DNA of 64,000 nucleotides. Source: Deferribacterales bacterium Deferri_01 (GTDB taxonomy: Bacteria > Chrysiogenota > Deferribacteres > Deferribacterales > Geovibrionaceae). The stretch spans positions 101,133-165,132 of the forward strand of contig LUZY01000014.1 in the NCBI GenBank assembly GCA_001603805.1. The letters are read 5' to 3'. Positions 35,772 to 44,837 of this stretch are shown in pieces. The notes under the pieces are model-generated. The model was not told the DNA's origin and searched no databases. It saw only the letters and a list, made by a program, of their open reading frames with translations. The translations under genes and the position numbers were made by a program. Position 1 is the stretch's first letter; each line of letters starts with the position of its first letter.

Positions 35772-38700
35772 ATGAAGAAAATAGGTCTTTTATTGTTTTG
35801 TCTTCTTTTATATTCCCATTTGTCCTATGCGGTAATGACCGATTACTGCGGCAGCGGAAACAATATCAGCACTCCGCCTTTTATCTCTGCGACCGCCTCT
35901 CCCCTTGTAATGTTTGTTATGGGCAGGGATCATAAGCTCTATTACGAAGCGTATAACGATGCTACGGATCTTGACGGTGACGGCGTTATAGACATCGGTT
36001 ACAAGCATGGGATAGACTATTACGGCTATTTTGACTCCTACAAATGCTACACTTATACCACTTCCGGTACAGACCGTTTTCTTCCTTCGAGAACAACCAG
36101 CGACAAGTATTGCGGAGGCAGCGGTGAATGGAGCGGCAATTTTCTTAACTGGCTCACAATGTCACGCATGGATGTTATGCGCAAAGTTCTCTACGGAGGG
36201 CATAGAAAAACTGACGGTGCGAATGAAACTATCCTTGCAAGCACCTATATACCCCGTGATGCACATTCATGGGGTAAGGAATACTGGGGAACAGACACAA
36301 GAAACCTGACACCCTATGACCCACCTTCAAACTTTTCCTGCGATATGCCTGACTCTCCTGCTGAGTGGAATGTGGGGAGCAAGATACTGTTTGTCACTTA
36401 TGAAGACGGAACAAACCAGGGCTGCGGAACTAATCACGATAATATGCTGTCCACGTTTTCCGTACGGGATTACAAAACCCATAAATATGTTGAATCTGTA
36501 AATTACAGTGATTCCGCACAGGTAAATCAAATCGATAACGGTAATCTCATGTTTGTAACAAGGTTTGTTGTCCCCGCAGGGCAAGGAGGAACATGGAGAT
36601 TCTCCGTTGACTCTGATGACGGCGGCGAGCTTGAAATAAACAATACCATAGTCGCCTCATACTACGGATGCCACGGGTACGCAAATAATGACAGCCACAA
36701 CGGCAGTATAGATCTCACAGAGGGAAGCGAATATACTCTCATCGTACGTGTCAGAGAGAATTCCGGCGGAGACGGGGCAAGGGTTAAATACCGGAGACCG
36801 GGGGATTCTACCTATAAAATCTTTACAAAAGCAAACCTTGATGCCGATTCTATTGTTTTTTATGCTCCCAATATAACAGGAACTCAGGGTGTATGCAGTC
36901 TTAAAACCACAGAATTTGTAAATACCGGAGAGCCTTTCTACGGAGAGGACATAAATATAGTAACCAAACGTCACCTCTTCTGCATGTCATCTGATGCGGT
37001 TAATGATGACCACCTCATAAAAGTTGCTAAAAATCAGACTAAAAGGAAATGGGAGTGGGCATCAACCGAACGCCCTGTATGCTCTGACAGTGTTGTAAGC
37101 CCTGACGAGAAAAGATACGTAAGGGTCAAAGTCTGCGACTCATCTGCCGGTGAGGAGACAAATTGTTATGATTACGGCTCCGGCAGCAAGAAACCCACAG
37201 GGCTTCTCCAGAGATACGGTACAGGCAACGGAGAAACGATTTGCACTAAAACTAATGAAAAAGCAACGTCCTGCACCGGTTCTGAAGGCTTTCTTGTAAA
37301 ATCCTCTCCGATGTATTTCGGAATGATCACAGGTTCCTACCAGAAAAACCTCTCAGGGGGAGTGCTTAGAAAAAACATAACCTCCATAGCTGAAGAGATA
37401 AATGCTGACGGAACTTTTGTCACAAACACCCCAAACAGGGGAGGGATAATTAAAACCCTCAGCACACTGCAGATAAATGATTTTGATTACGGTTCAAACT
37501 CTTACAACAGCAATTGCGGATGGATCACCGATGGGCCTCTTGAAGAAGGCGAGTGCAAAGCATGGGGTAACCCAATCGGTGAAATGTACTGGGAAACCCT
37601 GCGTTATCTTTCCGGTGCCGGAAGCCCGACAAGCAGTTATACGTATTCAAACTCAACGGACGGGGGGCTTAGTCTTCCTAAGCCTTCATGGATGGATCCT
37701 TATGCTAATTTTCCGTCCTGCGCTAAACCCAATATAATTATATTAAGCGATGTTAACCCCAGCTATGATGACGGTGTGCCGGAATCAGGGACTTTCACTG
37801 ATTATAATAAAAGTAATCTCCTTGATGATATTTCTCAGAACGAAGGACTTTCAGGCAGCTATTTCATAGGTAACAACGGGGTTACCAACGACTTCATGTG
37901 TTCTGCCAAAAGCCTGTCTTCCCTTGACGATGCCTTAGGGCTCTGCCCGGAGGAACCGACAAAGAAAGGAACATACAACACTGCCGCTCTGGCATATTAC
38001 GCAAAAACAAAATTCTCTTCAAATACTCATTCCAGCGTGGGGTATCTGAGGAATATAGATACCCATTCTCTGGCGCTTGCTTCTCCTCTGCCTGAAATTA
38101 TTATTAATGTTCAGGGAAAAGAGGTCAAGCTTGTTCCCCTTGGCAAATCTGTAGGGGGAGATAACGTAAACTGCGGTTATACGATTAACAATAGCTCCTA
38201 TGGTGTTATCCTGACAGGAACAGGTTTTTGCCCGTCAAACGGTATTGTGGATTTCTACGCCGAAACAATAACAGAAACAAGCGGACGCTTCCGCATCAAT
38301 TTTGAAGACGTTGAGCAGGGCGCAGATCACGATATGGATGCAATAGCAAGATATGACTATGTTGTTAACGCAAATGGTACAGTTACTATATCTCTCAATT
38401 CTGAATACGCAGCCGGTGGTATAAATCAGGCTATGGGCTTTATTATAACAGGAACTACCGCAGATGGCGTGTATCTCCCTATTTCAGATATTTCCGGCTC
38501 CGGCAGTTATTCTCCCTCAAGCAATCCGGCTGTAAACGGTCTTCCCCTCACATGGACAAGAACTTTTACTCCGGGCGGCTCTGCTGCTTCGCTTCTTAAG
38601 GATCCGCTTTGGTATGCTGCGAAATACGGCGGGTTTAAAGATAAAAATGAAGATGGAATTCTCAGCAGCGAAAATGAATGGGATGAGGACGGGGACGGTA

Positions 38701-40967
38701 TTCCTGACAGTTACCATTTTATAACCAACCCTCTGCTGCTTGAACAGAAATTTGCACAGGTCTTTACTGATATTATAAAAAAGACAGCCTCCGGAACTGC
38801 TCCTGCAATCGGTCTGGGTAAAAATAAGGGAACTTTGATCAACCACGCCCTTTTCTATCCGGAAAAAGACTTTGGCGATGCTTCACAGCCCAATAAAATC
38901 CCGTGGGCGGGTCAGCTTTTTACTTACTGGTTCTTTACCCACAAAAACACACAAAATATCATGGAAGACAGCAACGGCAACTTCCGCCTTGATCTGTGCA
39001 GCTCAGGGGATAAAATCCTTGAATTCAGGGTAGATGAATCCGGCTCCCTCCAGATAGACAGATACACTGCCAATTGTCAGGGCAGTAAAGATCTTGATGC
39101 ACCTTCCAACTCGAACATATCAATTGATGATGTGGCTTATCTGTGGGAGGGAGGAAATAAACTGTCACAGACTTCTGCGGCCTCAAGAGTTGTTTACACT
39201 AATGTAGACGGTACTCTGGTTCAGTTCAACACGGCAAATCAGGCTGAATTCTCTGATATGCTGGGGCTTCCTGAATCTTTCCCCGCATGTATCGGCACTG
39301 CGGACAATCTGATCAGCTATATACTCGGAACTGATTTCAACGGATGCCGCTCAAGGATGCTCCTTAACGGCAATACATATAAACTGGGCGATATACTTAA
39401 CTCAAGCCCTGTGATGGTCGATTATCCGAACAAAACAGGTAAACCGGGTTATACCATGACGTACGTTGGCGCCAATGACGGCATGCTCCACGCTTTCCGA
39501 GCAGGTAAGGTGCTTACAAGCGGTCTTATCTCTTATCAGGCGGTGAAGCTCTGCAATGACTCTGCTGACTGCTCTACAGACAAGATAGGACGTGAGGAAT
39601 GGGCTTTTATACCGAAGAATGCTCTGCCTTATCTGCGTTATCTGGCTGATCCTGACTACTGCCATATATACTACAATGACCTGGCACCTTACATTCTTGA
39701 AATAAAAGATTCTGCCGGGTACGTTACAAAGCGCATACTCATCGGCGGAATGAGGCTTGGCGGAGCATGCGGAACAACCGCTTCAAGCACTGTGAAACCT
39801 CCTGCGGACACCTGCTCCGATCCTGCAAGCTCTAACTGTGTGGGACTTTCTTCGTACTATGCTCTTGATGTTACGGATCAGGGCAACCCTGTCCTTCTTT
39901 GGGAGTTTTCGGATCCGTACCTTGCTTACAGCTTTTCCGGACCGGCGTTTATCACCAAAGGGAACAGCAGATACATTATGTTCCTTTCCGGACCGACAAA
40001 CTATGCGGGAACGGCAGGGCAGGATCTGAATATTTTTATTCTGAATCTTGATTCTGCTAACTATACAATAAATCAGGTTCACAAATTTACCGGAGCCAAC
40101 CGCAGCGGATACACAAGAGTTTCCGCACTCAGCTCCTACAGTAATGCTTTCGGCGGCAAGCTTTTTACAAACGGAGTTGATTATGGAGGTGACGGTGATA
40201 CGGATGCCGTCTTCTTCGGTATAAATCAGATGACAGGAAACGAAGGCAATCCTAACTGGTCGGGCAATGTCATGGGTATTAAAATAACCGGAGAAAATCC
40301 CGAAGCGTGGGAATTCGGCAATGTTTTCAACAGCGCACAAAAGCCCGTGACCCAGAAAATTGAATACATGAACTGCTTTGATATGAAATATATATATTTC
40401 GGCACTGGCAGGTGGTTCTATAAAACTGACGAAGCCGGAGTTAACTCAAATGATCACAACTACCTTTACGGTGTGCGGATTGATGACTGCATCGGCGGAA
40501 ACTGCAACCTGAATAACGCCCACACCAGTGAAGAATCATGCAGCCAGCTTCTTAGCGGAAACGGAAGCTTTGCATGGTCAAAGGTGCTTGAACCGAAGAG
40601 CGGTAATTATCTTATGGAAAGGCTGCTCTCGGATCCTGAAGCTATAGACTACGCAGATTCAGTGTTCTTCGGAACAACAGAACCCAACTCAGATATATGT
40701 TCATTCGGCGGACGCTCAAGGGTATGGGGGCTTAACTGCGCCACAGGTTCAGCATTAGCCATTTCATGCGATGGTGCTTATGAGGTGGATATGTCAAAAG
40801 TTCCTCCGATTTGGGTTCCCAGAACACCGGGAGATATCACTAAGGTGTCAAGCCCTGAAAATGAAACAACCGACTGGAAGGAAGGTGCAATTATAGGCGA
40901 TATACAGTCTGCTGCTGAACAGGCAAGGGAAAGAAAAGGAAGGCTTCTTTTCTGGATTGAGAAATGA
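35772..40967 (+). CDS. pilY1: PilY1-type pilus tip adhesin with PA14-like insertion
   Basis: A secreted protein of 1731 residues. Signal peptide 1-19 (LLYSHLSYA). The N-terminal part contains a Ca-type loop DLDGDGVIDIG, then a PA14-like beta region (FVVPAGQGGTWRFSVDSDDGG, about 250-360). Another acidic loop set (KNEDGILSSENEWDEDGDGIPD, two parts) lies near 955. The C-terminal 650 residues form the PilY1/PilC beta-propeller, with VGANDGMLHAF and the Ca-binding loop at 1470-1478 (D-Y-G-G-D-G-D-T-D), which in Pseudomonas controls pilus extension and retraction. Cys are numerous. ATG 35772 with AAGGTG upstream is preferred to GTG 35763. It overlaps the first pilin gene as ATGA. Confidence 0.92.
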   Translation: MKKIGLLLFCLLLYSHLSYAVMTDYCGSGNNISTPPFISATASPLVMFVMGRDHKLYYEAYNDATDLDGDGVIDIGYKHGIDYYGYFDSYKCYTYTTSGTDRFLPSRTTSDKYCGGSGEWSGNFLNWLTMSRMDVMRKVLYGGHRKTDGANETILASTYIPRDAHSWGKEYWGTDTRNLTPYDPPSNFSCDMPDSPAEWNVGSKILFVTYEDGTNQGCGTNHDNMLSTFSVRDYKTHKYVESVNYSDSAQVNQIDNGNLMFVTRFVVPAGQGGTWRFSVDSDDGGELEINNTIVASYYGCHGYANNDSHNGSIDLTEGSEYTLIVRVRENSGGDGARVKYRRPGDSTYKIFTKANLDADSIVFYAPNITGTQGVCSLKTTEFVNTGEPFYGEDINIVTKRHLFCMSSDAVNDDHLIKVAKNQTKRKWEWASTERPVCSDSVVSPDEKRYVRVKVCDSSAGEETNCYDYGSGSKKPTGLLQRYGTGNGETICTKTNEKATSCTGSEGFLVKSSPMYFGMITGSYQKNLSGGVLRKNITSIAEEINADGTFVTNTPNRGGIIKTLSTLQINDFDYGSNSYNSNCGWITDGPLEEGECKAWGNPIGEMYWETLRYLSGAGSPTSSYTYSNSTDGGLSLPKPSWMDPYANFPSCAKPNIIILSDVNPSYDDGVPESGTFTDYNKSNLLDDISQNEGLSGSYFIGNNGVTNDFMCSAKSLSSLDDALGLCPEEPTKKGTYNTAALAYYAKTKFSSNTHSSVGYLRNIDTHSLALASPLPEIIINVQGKEVKLVPLGKSVGGDNVNCGYTINNSSYGVILTGTGFCPSNGIVDFYAETITETSGRFRINFEDVEQGADHDMDAIARYDYVVNANGTVTISLNSEYAAGGINQAMGFIITGTTADGVYLPISDISGSGSYSPSSNPAVNGLPLTWTRTFTPGGSAASLLKDPLWYAAKYGGFKDKNEDGILSSENEWDEDGDGIPDSYHFITNPLLLEQKFAQVFTDIIKKTASGTAPAIGLGKNKGTLINHALFYPEKDFGDASQPNKIPWAGQLFTYWFFTHKNTQNIMEDSNGNFRLDLCSSGDKILEFRVDESGSLQIDRYTANCQGSKDLDAPSNSNISIDDVAYLWEGGNKLSQTSAASRVVYTNVDGTLVQFNTANQAEFSDMLGLPESFPACIGTADNLISYILGTDFNGCRSRMLLNGNTYKLGDILNSSPVMVDYPNKTGKPGYTMTYVGANDGMLHAFRAGKVLTSGLISYQAVKLCNDSADCSTDKIGREEWAFIPKNALPYLRYLADPDYCHIYYNDLAPYILEIKDSAGYVTKRILIGGMRLGGACGTTASSTVKPPADTCSDPASSNCVGLSSYYALDVTDQGNPVLLWEFSDPYLAYSFSGPAFITKGNSRYIMFLSGPTNYAGTAGQDLNIFILNLDSANYTINQVHKFTGANRSGYTRVSALSSYSNAFGGKLFTNGVDYGGDGDTDAVFFGINQMTGNEGNPNWSGNVMGIKITGENPEAWEFGNVFNSAQKPVTQKIEYMNCFDMKYIYFGTGRWFYKTDEAGVNSNDHNYLYGVRIDDCIGGNCNLNNAHTSEESCSQLLSGNGSFAWSKVLEPKSGNYLMERLLSDPEAIDYADSVFFGTTEPNSDICSFGGRSRVWGLNCATGSALAISCDGAYEVDMSKVPPIWVPRTPGDITKVSSPENETTDWKEGAIIGDIQSAAEQARERKGRLLFWIEK

Positions 40968-41407
40968 TGAATAATAAAGGTATTACTCTGATAGAACTGC
41001 TTGTTGTAGTGACTATAGTCGGTGTTCTGCTCACGATGGGTACAATAGGCTACAGGCGGCTTTCCATGAAAGCTAATGTGGAATCCGATACAAGACAGAT
41101 CCTTGCTGTTACCAATATGGCAAGGCAGTATTCCTTCACCAGAAAGGTGACTCTGAAGGTGAGTGTGAATGAGAAGGTTATTAAGATAATTGACACAGCA
41201 GGGAATGACTATGAAGGTCTTTTCATAACTGCAAAAACACCCTTCGAGACAGAAGAAGATATAACTTTCACAGGCGGATTCTCGACAGTGACGGGGATGA
41301 TTCGCTCTTCAGCCGGAGATTCCGGCGCAGAATATGACTGTGTACTATATGAGGCAAACAGCGTCAGTGCGGGAAAATATGACGGAGAGAACTGCAATGT
41401 CAGATAA
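40964..41407 (+). CDS. Minor pilin, FimT/FimU/GspH-like
   Basis: A type IV pilin-like protein of 147 residues. The prepilin peptidase site is NNKG|ITLIEL, with Glu at mature position 5, followed by the long hydrophobic helix LLVVVTIVGVLLTMGTIGYRRL. The C-terminal globular part has one Cys pair. It probably joins the PilY1-priming tip complex. Overlaps pilY1 (ATGA) and the next pilin by 11 bases. Confidence 0.88.
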   Translation: MMNNKGITLIELLVVVTIVGVLLTMGTIGYRRLSMKANVESDTRQILAVTNMARQYSFTRKVTLKVSVNEKVIKIIDTAGNDYEGLFITAKTPFETEEDITFTGGFSTVTGMIRSSAGDSGAEYDCVLYEANSVSAGKYDGENCNVR

Positions 41408-41903
41408 TAAAGGCTTTACTATTATGGAAGTGCTTGTTTCCATGGTTGTTATGGCTGTGGTAATGCTTGGTCTGGCTTACGGCTATATCCTTGTTCAGCA
41501 GAGAAATCTTGCCGAACTTCTCCGCCAGAAGGGCGAGGAAACTGTTCAGGGGGTCTTTGAGACTATGAGAAGTGCTGATCTCGATGATCTGACCGATCAG
41601 CCGGCTTCTCTGCCGGCAATGGACCTTGAAAATACCCAAAACCTCAATGAATATTGTGACCCCTCTGATAATGATACCCCTTCGGATCCTGTCTGCACCG
41701 GAACTTTTGTTTTTCGTAAAGCAAGCGGCGAAGACGGAGGCAGTGTGGACTATGAGGTTGTTTATAAGCTTTTTGAAACGGTTTCTGATGCCGGAGTCGA
41801 ACTGGAAGGGACAAGAACTGTCATTGCCACGATCTGCTGGAGATTCAAAGGAAGCCTGAAATATATTACAAGGAAAACAGTTATACAGAAAGGTGGTCTG
41901 TAG
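41397..41903 (+). CDS. Minor pilin, PilV-like
   Basis: A protein of 168 residues with cleavage site NKG|FTIMEV (Glu5 present) and a hydrophobic helix LVSMVVMAVVMLGLAYGYIL. The C-terminal region is acidic with a Cys pair (EYCDPSD, DPVCTG). The open frame extends to 41334, but ATG 41397 has the prepilin leader of the right length and a GGAGAG upstream. Position second in the set fits PilV. Confidence 0.87.
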   Translation: MSDNKGFTIMEVLVSMVVMAVVMLGLAYGYILVQQRNLAELLRQKGEETVQGVFETMRSADLDDLTDQPASLPAMDLENTQNLNEYCDPSDNDTPSDPVCTGTFVFRKASGEDGGSVDYEVVYKLFETVSDAGVELEGTRTVIATICWRFKGSLKYITRKTVIQKGGL

Positions 41904-41904
41904 A

Positions 41905-42879
41905 ATGAAAAAGGGTTTTTCCATTATTGAGCTTCTTGTGGTTATGGTGATTTCGGGCGTAATGATTACCGCTCTTTACTCCACTTACATGAATCTTTAT
42001 TCAGGTTCCAAGACCCAGTCTAAGATAGCGGAATCTATGATAGAAGGGATTATAAACTCTGAAATAATCAGAACTGATCTTGTCAACATCGGTTTGGGGC
42101 TTGCCAAAGATGAAAAAGTCACAGGCACATCAGATGACCTTTATCCTATAAACTGGGACGCTGACAACAGAACTCTTTTTATACATACAACTTATGACAG
42201 GCTTAATCCGAAAACCCACGGCTGGGCACTTTTTAAATGCGAATCAGACAACGCAAGCAATATTACCTGTGAAAAGGATAATGAACAAAGCGGACTCAGC
42301 GCAGACTCATTCACGTCTCTTAAAATGATAAGCTCACTCAATAATAAAGAGATAGATTATGACGAAGGAACGGTGGCAGCAGCAGACTACTACTATGCTG
42401 TAGGCTATCCTTATGATGCTGCTGCGGCTGATAAATATATCACTGTTACCTATAGGCTCGATGATGACTGTAACGGTGACGGAACACCGGACAGAGGAGC
42501 AAGGTGCAACGCAAATACCTCTGTTCTATGCAGAAATAATGTAGCACTTGTGGATTGTGCCGGCGGATTTGAGATATATGCAGGTTATGAGGAAGGCGGA
42601 AACATCGTTTACGACAACCTGACCAGTATTGTCAATGATGACCGCAGTCATTTTTTTAAACTTCGCAGGCTGATTGTTTACGTTCTTGTTCAGGAGGGGC
42701 AGTTTGACCGCAAGTTCAACTTCGGAGCGGATGAAATGGTGAAGGAGCTTGGGTTTGACGCAGAAGATAGCCTGCTTGACCAGATAAGCTTCCCCATCCC
42801 TGAAGACGGAAGAAACTACCGCTGGAATATCATGACAATTGATGCCCGTACTTATAACATAGGAAAAAAATATGATTAG
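41905..42879 (+). CDS. Minor pilin, PilW-like
   Basis: A protein of 324 residues, long for a pilin and in the PilW size range. A very short leader MKKG is cut before FSIIEL (Glu5 present), followed by LVVMVISGVMITALYSTYM. The C-terminal domain holds several Cys (FKCES, ITCEKD, DDDCNGDG, GARCNAN, VLCRNN, VDCAGG). ATG 41905 with AAAGGTGG upstream is preferred over GTG 41893. Confidence 0.87.
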   Translation: MKKGFSIIELLVVMVISGVMITALYSTYMNLYSGSKTQSKIAESMIEGIINSEIIRTDLVNIGLGLAKDEKVTGTSDDLYPINWDADNRTLFIHTTYDRLNPKTHGWALFKCESDNASNITCEKDNEQSGLSADSFTSLKMISSLNNKEIDYDEGTVAAADYYYAVGYPYDAAAADKYITVTYRLDDDCNGDGTPDRGARCNANTSVLCRNNVALVDCAGGFEIYAGYEEGGNIVYDNLTSIVNDDRSHFFKLRRLIVYVLVQEGQFDRKFNFGADEMVKELGFDAEDSLLDQISFPIPEDGRNYRWNIMTIDARTYNIGKKYD

Positions 42880-43306
42880 GCTTGGCAATAAAGGATTCTC
42901 CCTTCTTACCACTCTGATTTTATCTGCTGTGGCTTTGGCGTTTATCAGTGCCCTTGTTTATTTTGTTCAGTCAGGTTCCCGTTCTGCGGCTTCCTTAGAG
43001 TCTTATAAAAGCTCCCTTGAAATCGCTAAAGGAGCCTCAGAGTTTCTCATTGCAGGGGTTTACAATGAACTGGTCGGTTTCGGTCATATCGACTGCGATT
43101 CAGATCTGGATGATGTAAATGCTTATCTCTCTCCCTATGATCAGGATACAGAAACTCACAATGTAACTGTAACTGCTTTCAAGTGTGAACGTTTTAACAA
43201 TAATTATGATGAACTATATGTTATGAAACTTCTGGTACAGAGAGAAAATAGCCAGGAAAAAGCCGAGGTGGAATTCGGTTATCTTAAAGAATATGATGAT
43301 GAATAA
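42872..43306 (+). CDS. Minor pilin, PilX-like, lacking Glu5
   Basis: A protein of 144 residues. Cleavage site LGNKG|FSLLTTLI; the mature fifth residue is Thr rather than Glu. Loss of Glu5 is typical of the tip-most PilX/GspK-type pseudopilins. The helix LTTLILSAVALAFISALVYFV follows. It overlaps the PilW-like gene by 8 bases and ends the pilus cluster. Confidence 0.82.
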   Translation: MIRLGNKGFSLLTTLILSAVALAFISALVYFVQSGSRSAASLESYKSSLEIAKGASEFLIAGVYNELVGFGHIDCDSDLDDVNAYLSPYDQDTETHNVTVTAFKCERFNNNYDELYVMKLLVQRENSQEKAEVEFGYLKEYDDE

Positions 43307-43324
43307 ATAGTTTTCTATACACTG

Positions 43325-43350
43325 TCAATTATATTCCACAATTGATTTTT
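43325..43350 (+). terminator. Weak terminator after the pilin cluster
   Basis: TCAATT (43325-43330) pairs with AATTGA (43340-43345), then TTTTT. Six AT-rich pairs only. Confidence 0.35.
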
Positions 43351-43370
43351 CTGTGTCATTTGCCTAAACT
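43342..43370 (+). promoter_or_regulatory. Candidate glmU promoter
   Basis: TTGATT (43342-43347), a 17-base spacer and TAAACT (43365-43370), 31 bases before the glmU start. It overlaps the weak terminator hairpin. Confidence 0.4.
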
Positions 43371-43400
43371 CTTATTTATTGTTTTTTGTACGGTGAAATA

Positions 43401-44762
43401 ATGAAAATTCTTGCTTTAATTCTTGCTGCGGGTAAGGGAACCCGTATGAAATCATCCAAGCCAAAAGTTCTTTTTGAATCGGCGGGAAAGCCGATGATAG
43501 ATTATGTGATAAATGCCGCAGGCACATGCGGTGCGGATGCTGTTAATATAGTTATAGGCAGCGGCGCTGAGGAAGTGAAAACTCATGTGGGCAGGCGGGC
43601 GCAGTTCAGCCTTCAGCAAAATCAGCGTGGTACAGCGGATGCTGTACTTGCAGCGGCAGACGCCATAAAGCAGCACGGCGGTCATGTGCTTATACTCTGC
43701 GGTGATATGCCCCTTGTAAGGGCGGAAACCCTTGTCGGATTTATTGAGGCTGCAAAGGTGCATCCTGTCAGCTTTATCAGTGTTTGCGTTAAAAATCCCT
43801 TCGGTTACGGGCGTGTTGTACGTGGCGGAGGCGGTTCTGTGATAAGAATAGTTGAAGAAAAAGACGCCTGCGAACAGGAAAAGAAAATAAATGAAATAAA
43901 TACCGGAATATATTTCTGCGAATCATCCGTTCTGCTGGACAGGCTTTCCCGTGTGGGGAGCGATAATGCCCAGAATGAGTTTTATCTCACAGATATAGTT
44001 AAGGAAGGCGCATTTGCCTATAAAGCTAAGGATGAGAGCGAGTTCCTCGGAGTGAACAACCGTGTTCAGCTTGCGGAAAGTGCAAAAGTTCTCTGGAAGC
44101 GCAGAGCATTTAAGTTTATGGAGCAGGGCGTAAGCGTACTTGATCCGGACACTTTTTATGCGGATGAAGAAACAGAGATAGAATCTGACACCGAAATATA
44201 TCCCAATGTTTACCTCCACGGGAAAAATGTAATAAAAACAGGCAGCGTGATTATGTCCGGCTGCCGTATAACCGATTCTCTAATAGATGAAAACTGTGAA
44301 ATAAAGGATAATTGCTATATCACTGAGAGCAAGGTCGGTGCGGGAAGTTCTGTGGGGCCCATGGCGCAGCTCCGTCCCGGTACAGTGCTTGAAGGTGAAA
44401 ATAAGATAGGAAACTTTGTGGAAACAAAAAAAGCTGTTCTTGGTCTTGGGAGCAAGGCAAGCCACCTCACTTATCTTGGAGATGCGGAAATCGGCAGAGA
44501 CGTAAACATCGGCTGCGGTACTATTACCTGTAATTATGACGGTATCTCGAAGTATAAAACAGTGATAGAGGACGGAGTCTTTGTCGGCAGCGATGTTCAG
44601 CTTGTGGCACCCGTAAAGATAGGCAGAGGCGCTCTGCTTGCCGCAGGCTCAACGATTACAAAAGATGTTCCCGAAGATTCTCTCGCCATGACAAGGGCGG
44701 AGATGAAGGTTAAGGAAGGCTGGGTCTCCCGCTGGAAAAATGCAAAAAACAAAGGGAAATAG
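43401..44762 (+). CDS. glmU: Bifunctional GlcNAc-1-P uridyltransferase / GlcN-1-P acetyltransferase
   Basis: A cytoplasmic enzyme of 453 residues making UDP-GlcNAc for peptidoglycan and LPS. The N-terminal pyrophosphorylase has LAAGKGTRMKSSKPKVL and LCGDMP; the C-terminal left-handed beta-helix carries hexapeptide repeats (VGPMAQLRPG, ASHLTYLGDAEIG, GCGTITCNYDG). ATG 43401 has GGTGA upstream; the frame's earlier TTG is not needed. It is followed by a repeat element and glmS, giving most of the UDP-GlcNAc route in one place. Confidence 0.96.
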   Translation: MKILALILAAGKGTRMKSSKPKVLFESAGKPMIDYVINAAGTCGADAVNIVIGSGAEEVKTHVGRRAQFSLQQNQRGTADAVLAAADAIKQHGGHVLILCGDMPLVRAETLVGFIEAAKVHPVSFISVCVKNPFGYGRVVRGGGGSVIRIVEEKDACEQEKKINEINTGIYFCESSVLLDRLSRVGSDNAQNEFYLTDIVKEGAFAYKAKDESEFLGVNNRVQLAESAKVLWKRRAFKFMEQGVSVLDPDTFYADEETEIESDTEIYPNVYLHGKNVIKTGSVIMSGCRITDSLIDENCEIKDNCYITESKVGAGSSVGPMAQLRPGTVLEGENKIGNFVETKKAVLGLGSKASHLTYLGDAEIGRDVNIGCGTITCNYDGISKYKTVIEDGVFVGSDVQLVAPVKIGRGALLAAGSTITKDVPEDSLAMTRAEMKVKEGWVSRWKNAKNKGK

Positions 44763-44770
44763 AGTAAAGT

Positions 44771-44816
44771 GCGAGCGTGCATCAGAATCTGACAGGGTGT
44801 GCAGATTCTGATTATA
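44771..44816 (+). repeat. Hairpin repeat element, copy B (between glmU and glmS)
   Basis: Head GCGAGCGTG (44771-44779), then perfect 10-bp arms ATCAGAATCT (44781-44790) and AGATTCTGAT (44803-44812), then ATAAAA. It matches copy A at 14646-14690 in head, stem core and ATTATA tail, with compensated stem changes. It ends 22 bases before the glmS start, where the hairpin could influence glmS translation. Confidence 0.7.
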
Positions 44817-44837
44817 AAATGGTATAAGCAGGTTATT

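Noticed and set aside
44763..44837. glmS ribozyme
   Set aside because: The gap is too short and consists of the hairpin repeat; no ribozyme core is present.
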